Below, in pieces: positions 39,354 through 49,992 of a stretch of 64,000 nt of DNA. The stretch covers positions 868,001-932,000 of the forward strand of contig JAPZRO010000004.1 of NCBI GenBank assembly GCA_027531395.1. Reading direction: 5' to 3'. This DNA is from Porphyrobacter sp. (GTDB lineage: Bacteria > Pseudomonadota > Alphaproteobacteria > Sphingomonadales > Sphingomonadaceae). Under the pieces are notes generated by a model that saw nothing but the letters and a program-made list of their open reading frames with translations, was not told the DNA's origin and did not search any database. Every line of letters starts with the position of its first letter. Position 1 is the first letter of the stretch. A program made the translations under genes and the position numbers.

Positions 39354-39477
39354 TGGCATCGCCTGATGCCACGTTCAGGGGGTGACCGGACCGCAGGACT
39401 GGCAGCGGGGTGCCAGCGCGACCGGTTGAACGATAAGGGACAGGATCCCGACGGCCAAAGCTAGGGGGTTGGCCGTC
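39354..39477. ncRNA. Candidate structured RNA in a 350-nt gene-free region
   Basis: The stretch 39178-39527 between hisI and comF holds no plausible protein gene. Within it are three consecutive strong fold-backs. First, 39354-39371 has a 7-bp stem with loop GCCT. Second, 39372-39432 is a nested stem built from CGTTCA/TGAACG, ACCGG/CCGGT and CTGGCA/TGCCAG, with asymmetric internal loops. Third, 39450-39477 has a 9-bp stem with a 10-nt loop. The nested, asymmetrically bulged stem is typical of regulatory RNAs. Strand is not determined: on the minus strand it would be the hisI leader or a comF-hisI intergenic RNA. Conserved motifs of SRP RNA, RNase P RNA and tmRNA were not found; 6S-like RNA is one possibility. 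Confidence 0.4.
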
Positions 39478-39527
39478 ATCGCCCGAAAGGGTGGGTCCGA
39501 ACCGTTTCGTCACGCGGCGCCCGGGGC

Positions 39528-40280
39528 TCACAAGGCCTCGGGCGTTTCGTTTTTCGGGCCGGGCGTTGGGCCGCCGCGCTGCGCACCTGGCTCATCAACC
39601 AGCGCAAAACAGGCGACGCTCACGCTGCGCGCACCGGCTTCCATCAGCACCGAGCGACAGGCCCGCGCGGTCGCGCCGCTCGTGAAGACGTCATCGACCA
39701 GCACCACATCGCGTCCCGCAATCCGCGCGCGGCGGCGTGGATGGACGATGATCGCTCCCGCCAGCGCACGGTCGCGCGCCTCGCGCCCCAGCCCGCCAAG
39801 GCTGGGCGTGCGCTTTCGGCGCAGCAGTCCATCGACCATCGCCTCGCCCTTTCCCATATTCGCCAGCTCGCCCGCCAGCAGCGCCGCCTGATTGAAGCCG
39901 CGCTGCCACAGCCGCCAGCGATGGAGCGGGACCGGCACCAGCAGCGCCCTTGCGCGCGCCGTCGGCGGATCGGGCAGCCGCGCCGCGATCAACCGCGCCA
40001 GCAGCCGCGCATGGGTGATCCGCCCGCCATGCTTGTAGTCGAGCACGAGCCGACGTGAGGCCTCGTTGTAGAGCGTCGCCGCGTAGACCGGCAGCGCGCC
40101 ACCATGCACCAGCAGCGATCCGCTCTCCGCCTCGCCTCCGGGAATGTCGAGCAGCCCCCAGCAGTCGGCGCACAGCCCGTCCTGCTCGGCCAGCGCCGCA
40201 CCGCATAGCGGGCAGCGCGGCGGATAGACGAGATCCACCAGCGGCTTCATGCTCCGGCCCAAGTGTGCGACCACTGCCAT
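39528..40280 (-). CDS. comF: ComF family phosphoribosyltransferase-like protein
   Basis: The 250-aa protein has an N-terminal zinc-ribbon-like CPLCG-CADC pair and a C-terminal type I phosphoribosyltransferase domain with the PRPP loop [35 protein letters not shown] is the ComF signature. Homologues take part in DNA uptake for transformation in naturally competent species. The ATG at 40280 yields [23 protein letters not shown], like other sphingomonad members; an ATG at 40250 (MKPLVDL) is an alternative. It is divergent from the methyltransferase gene. Confidence 0.92.
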   Translation of the reverse strand: MAVVAHLGRSMKPLVDLVYPPRCPLCGAALAEQDGLCADCWGLLDIPGGEAESGSLLVHGGALPVYAATLYNEASRRLVLDYKHGGRITHARLLARLIAARLPDPPTARARALLVPVPLHRWRLWQRGFNQAALLAGELANMGKGEAMVDGLLRRKRTPSLGGLGREARDRALAGAIIVHPRRRARIAGRDVVLVDDVFTSGATARACRSVLMEAGARSVSVACFALVDEPGAQRGGPTPGPKNETPEAL

Positions 40281-40336
40281 CAGCCTGAGTGTCGCACGGC
40301 TTGCACTCCGCTGGCAAGCACGGCAGGGCGCTGGCA

Positions 40337-41097
40337 ATGAGCGCTCCCGCGATCCCGACCATCTTCAGCCCGCAGCGCCGCGACCGTCGACTGGAACGCG
40401 CGCGCTCGCGATACACGCGGCCCGATGCCGCGCGCTTCCTCGCCGAGGACATGATCGAGGACACGCTCGAGCGGCTTGCCTTCGTCCGGCATACGCCAGC
40501 TCGCGCGCTGGTCCTTGGCGAATGGACCGGCGCACTGGCCGCCAACCTCGAAACCGCTGGCGCCGAAGTGGCGGCGCCCGCGGGGATCGACCTCGAAGCG
40601 CCCTATCCGCTCGGCGGGTTCGATCTGATCGTCGTCACCGGGTTGCTCGATGCCGTCAACGACCTGCCCGGCGCGCTCATCCACCTGCGCAATGCCCTGG
40701 CACCCGGCGGGTTGGTGATCGCCCATTTCATCGGTGGCCAGAGCCTGCCCGCTCTGCGCGCCGCGATGCTCGCTGCCGAGCCTGACCGACCCGCGGCCCG
40801 CATCCACCCGCTGGTCGATCCGCGTGCAGCACCGGCATTGCTCCAGCGGGCGGGGTGGAAGGACCCGGTGGTCGACACCCACGCGCTGGCTGTGCGCTAC
40901 AGTTCACTCGACCGGTTGGTCGCCGACCTGCGCGACCAAGGCCTCGGCAATGCCCTCGCCAAGCCCGCCGCGCCGCTCGGCAAAGCCGCCCTCGCCCGCG
41001 CCCGCGCCGCCTTTGCCGCGCGGGCCGAGGCCGATGGCAAGGTCACGGAGACCTTCGTGATCGTCACCCTCACCGGGCGACGGTCCCTCGCCGGAAC

Positions 41098-41101
<4 letters not shown>
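40337..41101 (+). CDS. SAM-dependent methyltransferase (NDUFAF5/BioC-like)
   Basis: The 254-aa class I methyltransferase-like protein has IFSPQRRDRRLERARSRY at the start. That stretch is conserved in alphaproteobacterial homologues of the complex I assembly factor NDUFAF5. LVLGEWTGALAANLETAGAEV corresponds to the SAM-binding segment but lacks the usual GxGxG, and FDLIVVTGLLDAVNDLPGAL is motif II. The weakened SAM loop makes activity uncertain. The ATG at 40337 fits the family start. Its 3' end overlaps ppdK by 4 bp (convergent). Confidence 0.83.
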
Positions 41102-43770
<2,669 letters not shown>

Positions 43771-43811
43771 GAAATTTCCCGCGAATGGTCAAAAGTTTCA
43801 AAGTTGACAAA

Positions 43812-43828
43812 GGTGACACCGTGTCACC
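43812..43828. promoter_or_regulatory. Perfect 17-bp palindrome upstream of ppdK
   Basis: GGTGACAC-C-GTGTCACC: two 8-bp arms around one central base, 42 bp upstream of the ppdK ATG in the glyS-ppdK gap. A further GGTGAC half-site lies near 43875. The short spacer is too tight for an RNA hairpin loop, so a dimeric regulator binding DNA is the better explanation; the regulator is unknown. Confidence 0.55.
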
Positions 43829-43904
43829 CTTGCAAAGCGGCATTAACCCCCCTGAACTTGCTCACCTTGCGTGAAGGTGACGGACACAGGAGCAAGCGCC
43901 GGAA

Positions 43905-45905
43905 TCATCCTTCGATCCGGCTGAAATCGGCGACCCGGTGGACAGCATCGCGGAAACGCCCCAGCAGCGCGAGCCGGCTGCTGCGTTTTTCGGCCTCTTC
44001 GGCGTTGACAGTCACCTCTTCAAAGAACCGGTCGATCGGGGCGCGCAACGTGGCGAGCGCTGCCATCGCATCGGCAAACCGCTCGGCCTCCACCGCCTCG
44101 GCAGCGCGAGGAGCGGCGGCATCGAGCGCGTCGATCAGCGCCTTTTCGGCCGGTTCGGGCGTGTAGGAAAGAGTCTGCGCCCCCTCGGTCGCCGCGAAGC
44201 CTTCCTTCTTCAGGATGTTCGCCGCGCGCTTGTAGCCCGCGAGGAGGTTGGTGCCGTCCTCGGTGGTGACGAAGGCCTGAAGCGCATGGACGCGGGCGAG
44301 CAGGCGGACGAGATCGTCCTCTCCGCCGAGCGCGAACACCGCGTCGATCAGATCGTGGCGGACGCCGGCCTCGCGCTGCTGGACCTTGAGGCGGTCGGCG
44401 AAGAAGTCGAGGAGGTCGCCCTCGGCCACACCCATCCGCAGGCCATTCTCGGTGATGATGCGGATGATGCCGAGCGCCGCGCGGCGCAGCGCGAAGGGAT
44501 CCTTCGAGCCGGTCGGCTTCTCGTCGATTGCGAAGAAGGAACGCAGCGTATCCAGCTTATCCGCCAGCGACACCGCCACCGTCACCGGCGCGGTGGGCAC
44601 ATCATCGCCCTGCCCGACCGGCTTGTAGTGATCGCGGATCGCGTCCGAAACTTCCTGCGGCAGGCCTTCCTTGGCGGCGTAGTAGCCGCCCATCAGGCCC
44701 TGCAATTCGGGGAACTCGCCGACCATCTCGGTGACGAGATCGGCCTTGCAGAGGCGCGCGGCCTGTTCGGCCAGCGCGGGGTCGCCAGCGACGATCCCCT
44801 CCTCGCAGAGCCAGCGCGCCAGCTTGGCCACGCGCTCGACCTTGTCGGCGACGGTGCCGAGCTTCTCGTGGAAGGTAATGCGCGCAAGCTTCTCGGCATG
44901 AACGGCGAGCGGAGTCTTCTGGTCCTGCTCCCAGAAGAAGCGCGCGTCGGACAGCCGCGCCGCGAGCACCTTGCGGTTGCCGTCGACCACCACGCTCGCG
45001 TCGATGGGATCGATGTTCGCGGTGCAGACGAAGGCGTTGGCGAGCCTGCCCTGCGCATCCTCGCACACGAAATACTTCTGGTTCACCCGCGCGGTGAGCT
45101 GGATCACCTCGGGCGGCACGTCGAGGAAGGCCTCGTCAAAGCGGCCGAGCAGCGGCACAGGCCATTCGGTGAGGCCCGCGTTCTCGATCACCAGTCCCTC
45201 ATCCGCCACCAGCGTGAGGCCCGCCTCCGCCGCAACCTTCTCCGCGCCTTCGCGGATCAGGCGGCAGCGTTCGGAGAAATGGACGATCACATGCGCGGCG
45301 CGCAGGGTTTCGACATAGGTCGCGGCGTCGGCGATTTCGACCGGGCCGGAATGGTGGAAGCGGTGCCCCATGGTGGTGCGCCCGCTCGCGATGCCGTCGA
45401 CCTCGAATGGCACCACTTCGCCATCGAGCAGCGCGATGATGCCCGAAAGCGGACGCACCCAGCGCAAGCTTTCGGTGGTGAGCGAGGCGGCGCCCCAGCG
45501 CATCGACTTGGGCCATGGGAAGGCGCGGATGATCGCCGGGACGGCTTCGGCCAGCACCTCGGCCGTTTCGCGCCCGGGCTTTTCGACCACGGCGAAATAG
45601 ACTCCGTCGCGCTCGACGAGCTGTTCGGCAGCGAGGCCGACCTTGCGCAGAAAGCCCTCGAGCGCCTGCGGCGGCGCGCCGACTTTCGGACCCTTGGTTT
45701 CCTCGCTGACCGCCGTCGTCGCCACCGGCAGGCCCTTCGCGATCAGCGCAAGGCGGCGCGGGGTGGCGAAGGCTTCGATCGCTTCGGCCTGCAATCCAGC
45801 CTTGGCCAGCGCCTCGCCAAACAGGCGCGCCAGATCCTCCTTGGCCTTGGGCTGCATCCGGGCGGGGATTTCCTCGCAGCGCAGTTCGAGCAGGAAGTCG
45901 GCCAT
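43905..45905 (-). CDS. glyS: Glycyl-tRNA synthetase beta subunit
   Basis: Beta subunit of the heterotetrameric bacterial glycyl-tRNA synthetase; it recognises tRNA-Gly. The 666-aa protein begins [21 protein letters not shown] as in the family. GYYAAKEGLPQEVSDAIRDHYKP, DKLDTLRSFFAIDEKPTGSKDPFALRRAALGIIRI and a C-terminal anticodon-binding-like domain follow. The ATG at 45905 overlaps the glyQ stop by one base (TGATG), so the subunits are translationally coupled. Confidence 0.98.
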   Translation of the reverse strand: MADFLLELRCEEIPARMQPKAKEDLARLFGEALAKAGLQAEAIEAFATPRRLALIAKGLPVATTAVSEETKGPKVGAPPQALEGFLRKVGLAAEQLVERDGVYFAVVEKPGRETAEVLAEAVPAIIRAFPWPKSMRWGAASLTTESLRWVRPLSGIIALLDGEVVPFEVDGIASGRTTMGHRFHHSGPVEIADAATYVETLRAAHVIVHFSERCRLIREGAEKVAAEAGLTLVADEGLVIENAGLTEWPVPLLGRFDEAFLDVPPEVIQLTARVNQKYFVCEDAQGRLANAFVCTANIDPIDASVVVDGNRKVLAARLSDARFFWEQDQKTPLAVHAEKLARITFHEKLGTVADKVERVAKLARWLCEEGIVAGDPALAEQAARLCKADLVTEMVGEFPELQGLMGGYYAAKEGLPQEVSDAIRDHYKPVGQGDDVPTAPVTVAVSLADKLDTLRSFFAIDEKPTGSKDPFALRRAALGIIRIITENGLRMGVAEGDLLDFFADRLKVQQREAGVRHDLIDAVFALGGEDDLVRLLARVHALQAFVTTEDGTNLLAGYKRAANILKKEGFAATEGAQTLSYTPEPAEKALIDALDAAAPRAAEAVEAERFADAMAALATLRAPIDRFFEEVTVNAEEAEKRSSRLALLGRFRDAVHRVADFSRIEG

Positions 45906-46834
45906 CAGACGAGACTCCACCCGGGATATTTGGCCTGCCATTCGGGCGTCATCTTCTCGGCGTAGGCCTCGCAGGACGAGCGTGCGAGATCACGCACGCG
46001 GCCCATGTAGCTGGCGCGTTCCTGCACCGAGATCACGCCGCGAGCCTGCAAGAGGTTGAACAGGTGGCTCGCCTCGATCGCCTGTTCGTAGGCGGCAATC
46101 GGCACCCCGGCTTCGAGCGAGCGCAGGCACTCGGCCTCGGCGCGGCGGAAGCCTTCGAACAGGGTCTCGGTATCGGCGACTTCGAAGTTCCACTTCGACA
46201 TCTGGCGCTCGTTCTCGAGGAACACGTCGCCGTAAGTCACGCCAGCAGTGTTGAAGGCGAGATCATAGACGTTGTCGACGCCCTGGATATACATCGCGAG
46301 GCGCTCGAGCCCGTAAGTCAGTTCGCCCGCGACCGGCTTGCAGTCGAAGCCGCCCATCTGCTGGAAATAGGTGAACTGGGTGACTTCCATCCCGTCGCAC
46401 CACACCTCCCACCCGAGGCCCCATGCGCCGAGCGTGGGCGATTCCCAGTCGTCCTCGACGAAGCGGATGTCGTGCGCCAGCGGATCGATGCCGATCGCGG
46501 CGAGGCTCTGGAGGTAGAGCTCCTGGATGTCGGACGGGCTCGGCTTCAGGATCACCTGATACTGGTAGTAGTGCTGGAGCCGGTTCGGGTTCTCGCCATA
46601 GCGCCCGTCGGTCGGGCGGCGGCAGGGCTGCACGAAGGCGGCATTCCAAGGTTCCGGCCCGAGCGCGCGCAGGGTGGTCGCGGTGTGAAACGTGCCCGCC
46701 CCCATGCGCATGTCATAGGGCTGGAGGATCACGCAGCCATTGGCGCTCCAGAAGTCATGGAGCGTCAGGATCATGTCCTGAAACGAGCGCGCAGGGTCGC
46801 GCGGCGCAGGGGCAAAAGAGAGGGCAGCACTCAT
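45905..46834 (-). CDS. glyQ: Glycyl-tRNA synthetase alpha subunit
   Basis: Catalytic class II alpha subunit that forms glycyl-adenylate and partners with GlyS. The 309-aa protein has [49 protein letters not shown] (motif 2 region) and [22 protein letters not shown] (motif 3). The first 17 residues are non-conserved; a later start at the Met of FQDMILTL is possible but less likely. It is divergent from the small-protein/XRE module, and the shared 184-bp region carries four operator-like repeats. Confidence 0.98.
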   Translation of the reverse strand: MSAALSFAPAPRDPARSFQDMILTLHDFWSANGCVILQPYDMRMGAGTFHTATTLRALGPEPWNAAFVQPCRRPTDGRYGENPNRLQHYYQYQVILKPSPSDIQELYLQSLAAIGIDPLAHDIRFVEDDWESPTLGAWGLGWEVWCDGMEVTQFTYFQQMGGFDCKPVAGELTYGLERLAMYIQGVDNVYDLAFNTAGVTYGDVFLENERQMSKWNFEVADTETLFEGFRRAEAECLRSLEAGVPIAAYEQAIEASHLFNLLQARGVISVQERASYMGRVRDLARSSCEAYAEKMTPEWQAKYPGWSLV

Positions 46835-46922
46835 GGCGGCTCGCCATGGCGGAACACCCCCAAAGCGTCAATGCCGCAGCGCAGCAAGGCGTGGATGCAC
46901 GGGGCAATGGTCGCATCTTGGC

Positions 46923-46997
46923 GACATAAAGTCAGGTCTGCTTGACATGGTCAGCGAATCGCGACATATAGTCATGCGTACCTGACATAACGTCAGG
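46923..46997. promoter_or_regulatory. Array of four GAC-N-GTC operator-like sites
   Basis: Four related palindromes lie between glyQ and the XRE module: GACATAAAGTC (46923-46933), TGACATGGTCA (46943-46953), GACATATAGTC (46963-46973) and GACATAACGTC (46984-46994). The last is extended to CCTGAC-ATAAC-GTCAGG (46981-46997). The starts are spaced 20-21 bp apart, two helical turns, so all sites face the same side. They overlap the candidate promoter of the XRE module, which suggests cooperative autorepression by that regulator. Confidence 0.7.
46942..46972 (+). promoter_or_regulatory. Candidate sigma-70 promoter of the XRE module
   Basis: TTGACA at 46942-46947 is a perfect -35 element. After 17 nt comes CATATA (46965-46970), and after 19 nt TATAGT (46967-46972), either of which could serve as -10. 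The ATG of the 39-aa ORF is about 50 nt downstream. The promoter is interleaved with the GAC-N-GTC repeats. Confidence 0.55.
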
Positions 46998-47018
46998 CCA
47001 ACCTGATGAGGTGATCCG

Positions 47019-47138
47019 ATGAAATTCCTCGAACAGAGCGTCGTCGTGAAGCAGTCGGTGCTCTTCGCGATGCTCCTGCTGAGCGGCTATGCCACCGGCG
47101 CGATCATTGCCAAGCTGATGAACGCGCTGGGAATTTGA
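47019..47138 (+). CDS. 39-aa predicted single-pass membrane peptide
   Basis: Small ORF starting MKFLEQSVVVKQSVLFAMLL and ending AKLMNALGI. It has a charged start, one hydrophobic helix (about residues 13-31) and a short tail. A good Shine-Dalgarno (GAGGTG) lies 6-10 nt before the ATG at 47019. It is the first ORF after the operator array, ends 4 nt before the XRE gene and shares its strand, which supports real translation. No named family is recognised. It could be a small partner of the downstream membrane protein. Confidence 0.65.
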   Translation: MKFLEQSVVVKQSVLFAMLLLSGYATGAIIAKLMNALGI

Positions 47139-47142
47139 GCCT

Positions 47143-47337
47143 GTGAAGAACCGCCTCAAGGTCCTGCGGGCGATGCGCGACTGGAGCCAGGCGGAACTCG
47201 CCGGGCGGCTCGACGTGTCGCGTCAGGCCGTCAACGCGATCGAGACCGGCAAGCACGACCCTTCCCTCCCCCTCGCCTTCCGCATTGCCCGGTTGTTCGA
47301 GATGCCCATCGAGGAGATTTTCGATGACGAAGCCTGA
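47143..47337 (+). CDS. XRE-family HTH transcriptional regulator (64 aa)
   Basis: Minimal Cro/C1-type repressor consisting of one helix-turn-helix domain: KVLRAMRDWSQAELAGRLDV, SRQAVNAIETGKHDPSLPLA and the C-terminal RLFEMPIEEIFDDE typical of the short YozG-like group. Start is a GTG 4 nt after the 39-aa ORF with no strong Shine-Dalgarno, which suggests coupling. It overlaps the next gene by 14 bp. The operator array upstream of the module is the likely target. Confidence 0.92.
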   Translation: MKNRLKVLRAMRDWSQAELAGRLDVSRQAVNAIETGKHDPSLPLAFRIARLFEMPIEEIFDDEA

Positions 47338-47974
47338 TAGCGACGATTTCGCCATGGAGCCCTCCGACGGCGCGGTGCTGCTCAAGCGGGCCGGGCTCGG
47401 CATCGGCGGTGGCATTGCGCTGATCTTCATCGCCGGCATGATCGCCGGCTACACCAGCGGCGCGCTCGAACGCGGCGGCCCGGACCTGGTCGACGGCGCG
47501 ATCCTTGCCGGAATGGTGCTGCTGGCGGCGTTGGTCGCGTTCGGCATCTGGCGGTTCTGGCCGCAGACCGTGGAAGAGCCGGTTGCCCCGCGCGTGCGCA
47601 GCGCCCGCCGGCTGTTCGCTGTCGCGATCGCGATCGGCCTGCCGCTGGGCTTCCTCCTCGGCGTGACCGACGAGGGTACAGGCGTGCTGCTGTCGAACGC
47701 CCCGGTCAGCGCCGGCATCGCTGCGATCGCCATTGTCCTGTGGCTGATCGCAGGGCCGCTGATCACCTGGCTGTGGTGGCAGAAGATCGACGAGCACGAA
47801 GCCGGTGCTTACCGCGAGGGCGCGCTGGTGGCGGCCCATGCCTATATCTTCATCACCCCGATCTGGTGGATGGCAAGCCGCGCAGGCTGGCTGCCCCCGC
47901 AGGAACCGATGCTCGTGCTGCTGGCGGTTACCGTGCTGTGGTCCGTTGTCTGGTTCGTCCGCCGCTACTTCTAG
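47324..47974 (+). CDS. Polytopic membrane protein of the XRE module
   Basis: The 216-aa protein has about six hydrophobic segments: IGGGIALIFIAGMIAGYT, GAILAGMVLLAALVAFGIW, LFAVAIAIGLPLGFLLG, IAAIAIVLWLIAGPLITWLWW, a His/Trp-rich stretch with AYIFITPIWWMASRAGW, and a C-terminal helix. It begins at an ATG inside the end of the XRE gene, an arrangement seen for small XRE regulators paired with membrane proteins. No transporter or enzyme motif is recognised. Function unknown. Confidence 0.8.
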   Translation: MTKPDSDDFAMEPSDGAVLLKRAGLGIGGGIALIFIAGMIAGYTSGALERGGPDLVDGAILAGMVLLAALVAFGIWRFWPQTVEEPVAPRVRSARRLFAVAIAIGLPLGFLLGVTDEGTGVLLSNAPVSAGIAAIAIVLWLIAGPLITWLWWQKIDEHEAGAYREGALVAAHAYIFITPIWWMASRAGWLPPQEPMLVLLAVTVLWSVVWFVRRYF

Positions 47975-48031
47975 AATTTTCTTTGCCAATCAGCCCATTC
48001 CATCCCATCCTGATCCCTGAGGAGAACCCCG

Positions 48032-48952
48032 ATGAAACTTGCCAACCTGCTTGCCCTGACCGCTGCCCCGCTGGCGCTGTTCGCCGCCGCCCCTGCCCTC
48101 GCTGACAACCACGCCTCCACCGAGACCGCCGCTGCTGTGCCTGCCACCGGCGGCAATGGCCCGGCGCTGTGGAAGGTCGCCGACGAGGACACCACGATCT
48201 ACCTGTTCGGCACGGTCCACGTCCTGCCCCAAGGGATCGAGTGGTATGATGCCACCATCGCCAATGCGCTCGAAGGCTCGGACATGATCGTCACCGAGAT
48301 CAAGATGGACCCGGCGAGCGAGACCAAGCTCCAACAGCTCAGCATGAGCATGGGGATGCTGCCCTCGGGCACCACCCTGCGCTCGCTGCTGACCCGGGAG
48401 CAGACCACCGCCTACGAAGCCGCGCTCGCCAAGATCGGCGCGCCGCCGGCCGCCTTCGACCAGCTCAAGCCGTGGCTCGCGGGACTCACCCTGTCGCTGA
48501 TCCCGCTGATGCAGCAGGGCTATGATCCCAACAGCGGGGTCGAGAAGGTGCTGCTCGCCAAGGCCGGGACCAAGGGTCAGGGGGCGCTGGAGACCGCCGA
48601 ATTCCAGCTCGGCATCTTCGACGGCATGCCGACCGAAGGCCAGGTCGCCTTCCTGATGGAAGCGGCCACGGGCATGGACGAGGTCAAGCCGACGCTCGAC
48701 CGGATGGTGGCCGAATGGGCCAAGGGCGATGCCGATGCGCTGGCCGCGATCATGAACGAGGGCATGAGCGATCCGGCCGTGGCCGAAGCGCTGCTCTACA
48801 GCCGCAACGCCAACTGGGCCGAATGGATCGACACCCGTCTCGACAAGCCCGGCAGCGTGTTCATCGCGGTCGGCGCCGGCCACCTGGCAGGCACCAAGAG
48901 CGTGCAGGACTACCTCGCCCAGAAGGGCATCACGGTGACCCGGGTCAAGTAA
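48032..48952 (+). CDS. TraB/GumN family protein, exported
   Basis: The 306-aa protein has a signal peptide (MKLANLLALTAAPLALFAAA; cleavage near ALA-D25). The TraB/GumN domain has the N-terminal motif GTVH (60-63, FGTVHVLPQGIEWYD) and the C-terminal GAGHLAG. Members of this family (Tiki-like fold) are suspected metalloproteases or pheromone-shutdown proteins; the role in free-living bacteria is unknown. A strong AGGAG precedes the ATG. The stop overlaps the next, paralogous gene by one base (TAATG). Confidence 0.92.
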   Translation: MKLANLLALTAAPLALFAAAPALADNHASTETAAAVPATGGNGPALWKVADEDTTIYLFGTVHVLPQGIEWYDATIANALEGSDMIVTEIKMDPASETKLQQLSMSMGMLPSGTTLRSLLTREQTTAYEAALAKIGAPPAAFDQLKPWLAGLTLSLIPLMQQGYDPNSGVEKVLLAKAGTKGQGALETAEFQLGIFDGMPTEGQVAFLMEAATGMDEVKPTLDRMVAEWAKGDADALAAIMNEGMSDPAVAEALLYSRNANWAEWIDTRLDKPGSVFIAVGAGHLAGTKSVQDYLAQKGITVTRVK

Positions 48953-49872
48953 TGACCCGTGAGATCCGGGCGATGATCGGACGCTGCGCCGCCGCGATCA
49001 TCGCCCCGCTCCTTGTTCTCGCGCTGGCCGGGTGCAGCGATGCCCCCGGTGAGCAAGCAGCCGGCCCGCCGCCGAACCCACTGCTCTACGAGATCGCCTC
49101 GGCCGATGGCGCGGTGGAGGGATGGATGCTCGGCACCATCCACGCCCTCCCCGACGGCACCGAATGGCGCACAACCGAGATCGGCCGAGTCATCGACACG
49201 GCCGATCTTCTCGTCGTGGAGATCGGCGAGCTGAAGGGCCGCGACGAGGGGCCCTCGATCTATTTCAGCCTTGCGCAAAGCCCTGGCCAGCTCCCGCTCG
49301 AACAGCGCCTTCCGCCCGAACTGCGCCCGCAGCTGGCTGCGATGCTGGAACGGGGGGACATGGCGCCGGAGGATTTCATCGTCGAGGAAACCTGGGCTGC
49401 GGCGATCGCGCTCGCCCGGATCAATGCGACCGGCGATCCCGCCAACGGCGTCGACCGCGCGCTGATCGAGGACTTCGCCGGCCGCCCGGTGCGCGAGCTC
49501 GAAGGGCTGCGCGGCCAGCTTTCGATCTTCGACCGCCTTCCCGAAAGCGCCCAGCGCGCCATGCTGGCTGCGGTGGTGCGCGAGAGCGAGAAAACCCGCA
49601 AGGACCCGGCCCGCCTCCAGCGCGCATGGCTCGCGGGCGATGCGGCGGTGATCGAGCAATCGACCCGCGAGGGGTTTCTTGCCGATCCGGCCTTGCACGA
49701 GGCGCTGCTGGCTGGGCGCAACCGCCGCTGGGCCGAGGTCATCGCGCCGCTGCTGGAAGGCACGCCGCGCCCGCTGATCGCGGTCGGCACCGCGCATCTG
49801 GTCGGGCCCGAGGGTCTGGCGGCGCTGCTCGAAGCACAAGGCTACCGCATCCGGCGGCTCTCCCCGCCCTAA
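48952..49872 (+). CDS. TraB/GumN family lipoprotein
   Basis: The 306-aa paralogue of the preceding protein carries a lipobox, LALAGC (Cys28), so it is predicted to be membrane-attached. It has GTIHALPDGTEWRTTEI (GTIH at 61-64) and the closing GTAHLVG, like its neighbour. The equal length, shared motif spacing and one-base overlap point to tandem duplication followed by divergence: one product soluble in the periplasm, one anchored. Catalysis is unproven. Confidence 0.92.
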   Translation: MTREIRAMIGRCAAAIIAPLLVLALAGCSDAPGEQAAGPPPNPLLYEIASADGAVEGWMLGTIHALPDGTEWRTTEIGRVIDTADLLVVEIGELKGRDEGPSIYFSLAQSPGQLPLEQRLPPELRPQLAAMLERGDMAPEDFIVEETWAAAIALARINATGDPANGVDRALIEDFAGRPVRELEGLRGQLSIFDRLPESAQRAMLAAVVRESEKTRKDPARLQRAWLAGDAAVIEQSTREGFLADPALHEALLAGRNRRWAEVIAPLLEGTPRPLIAVGTAHLVGPEGLAALLEAQGYRIRRLSPP

Positions 49873-49877
49873 AGCGG

Positions 49878-49988
49878 TTGCCTTTCGGGCATTCTCTCTC
49901 TAAGGGGCCGCGCTTCGGCGCACTCCGGTCATCCCTGGAGGCGGTTTGCGCCGTGTGACTGAACTTCAAACACGCATTCGAAAGGCAA
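49878..49988 (+). promoter_or_regulatory. Structured leader of rplY with Shine-Dalgarno sequestration
   Basis: TTGCCTTTCG (49878-49887) is perfectly complementary to CGAAAGGCAA (49979-49988). The latter contains the AAAGG Shine-Dalgarno 5 nt before the L25 start. The enclosed segment has its own fold: GGCGC 49917-49921 with GCGCC 49948-49952, and CTCC 49923-49926 with GGAG 49937-49940. If transcription starts upstream of 49878, the long-range stem would hide the ribosome site. Confidence 0.5.
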
Positions 49989-49992
49989 ACGT

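Noticed and set aside
43938..45965. 675-aa plus-strand open frame antisense to glyS
   Set aside because: Shadow of glyS; no ribosome site and no recognisable domain.
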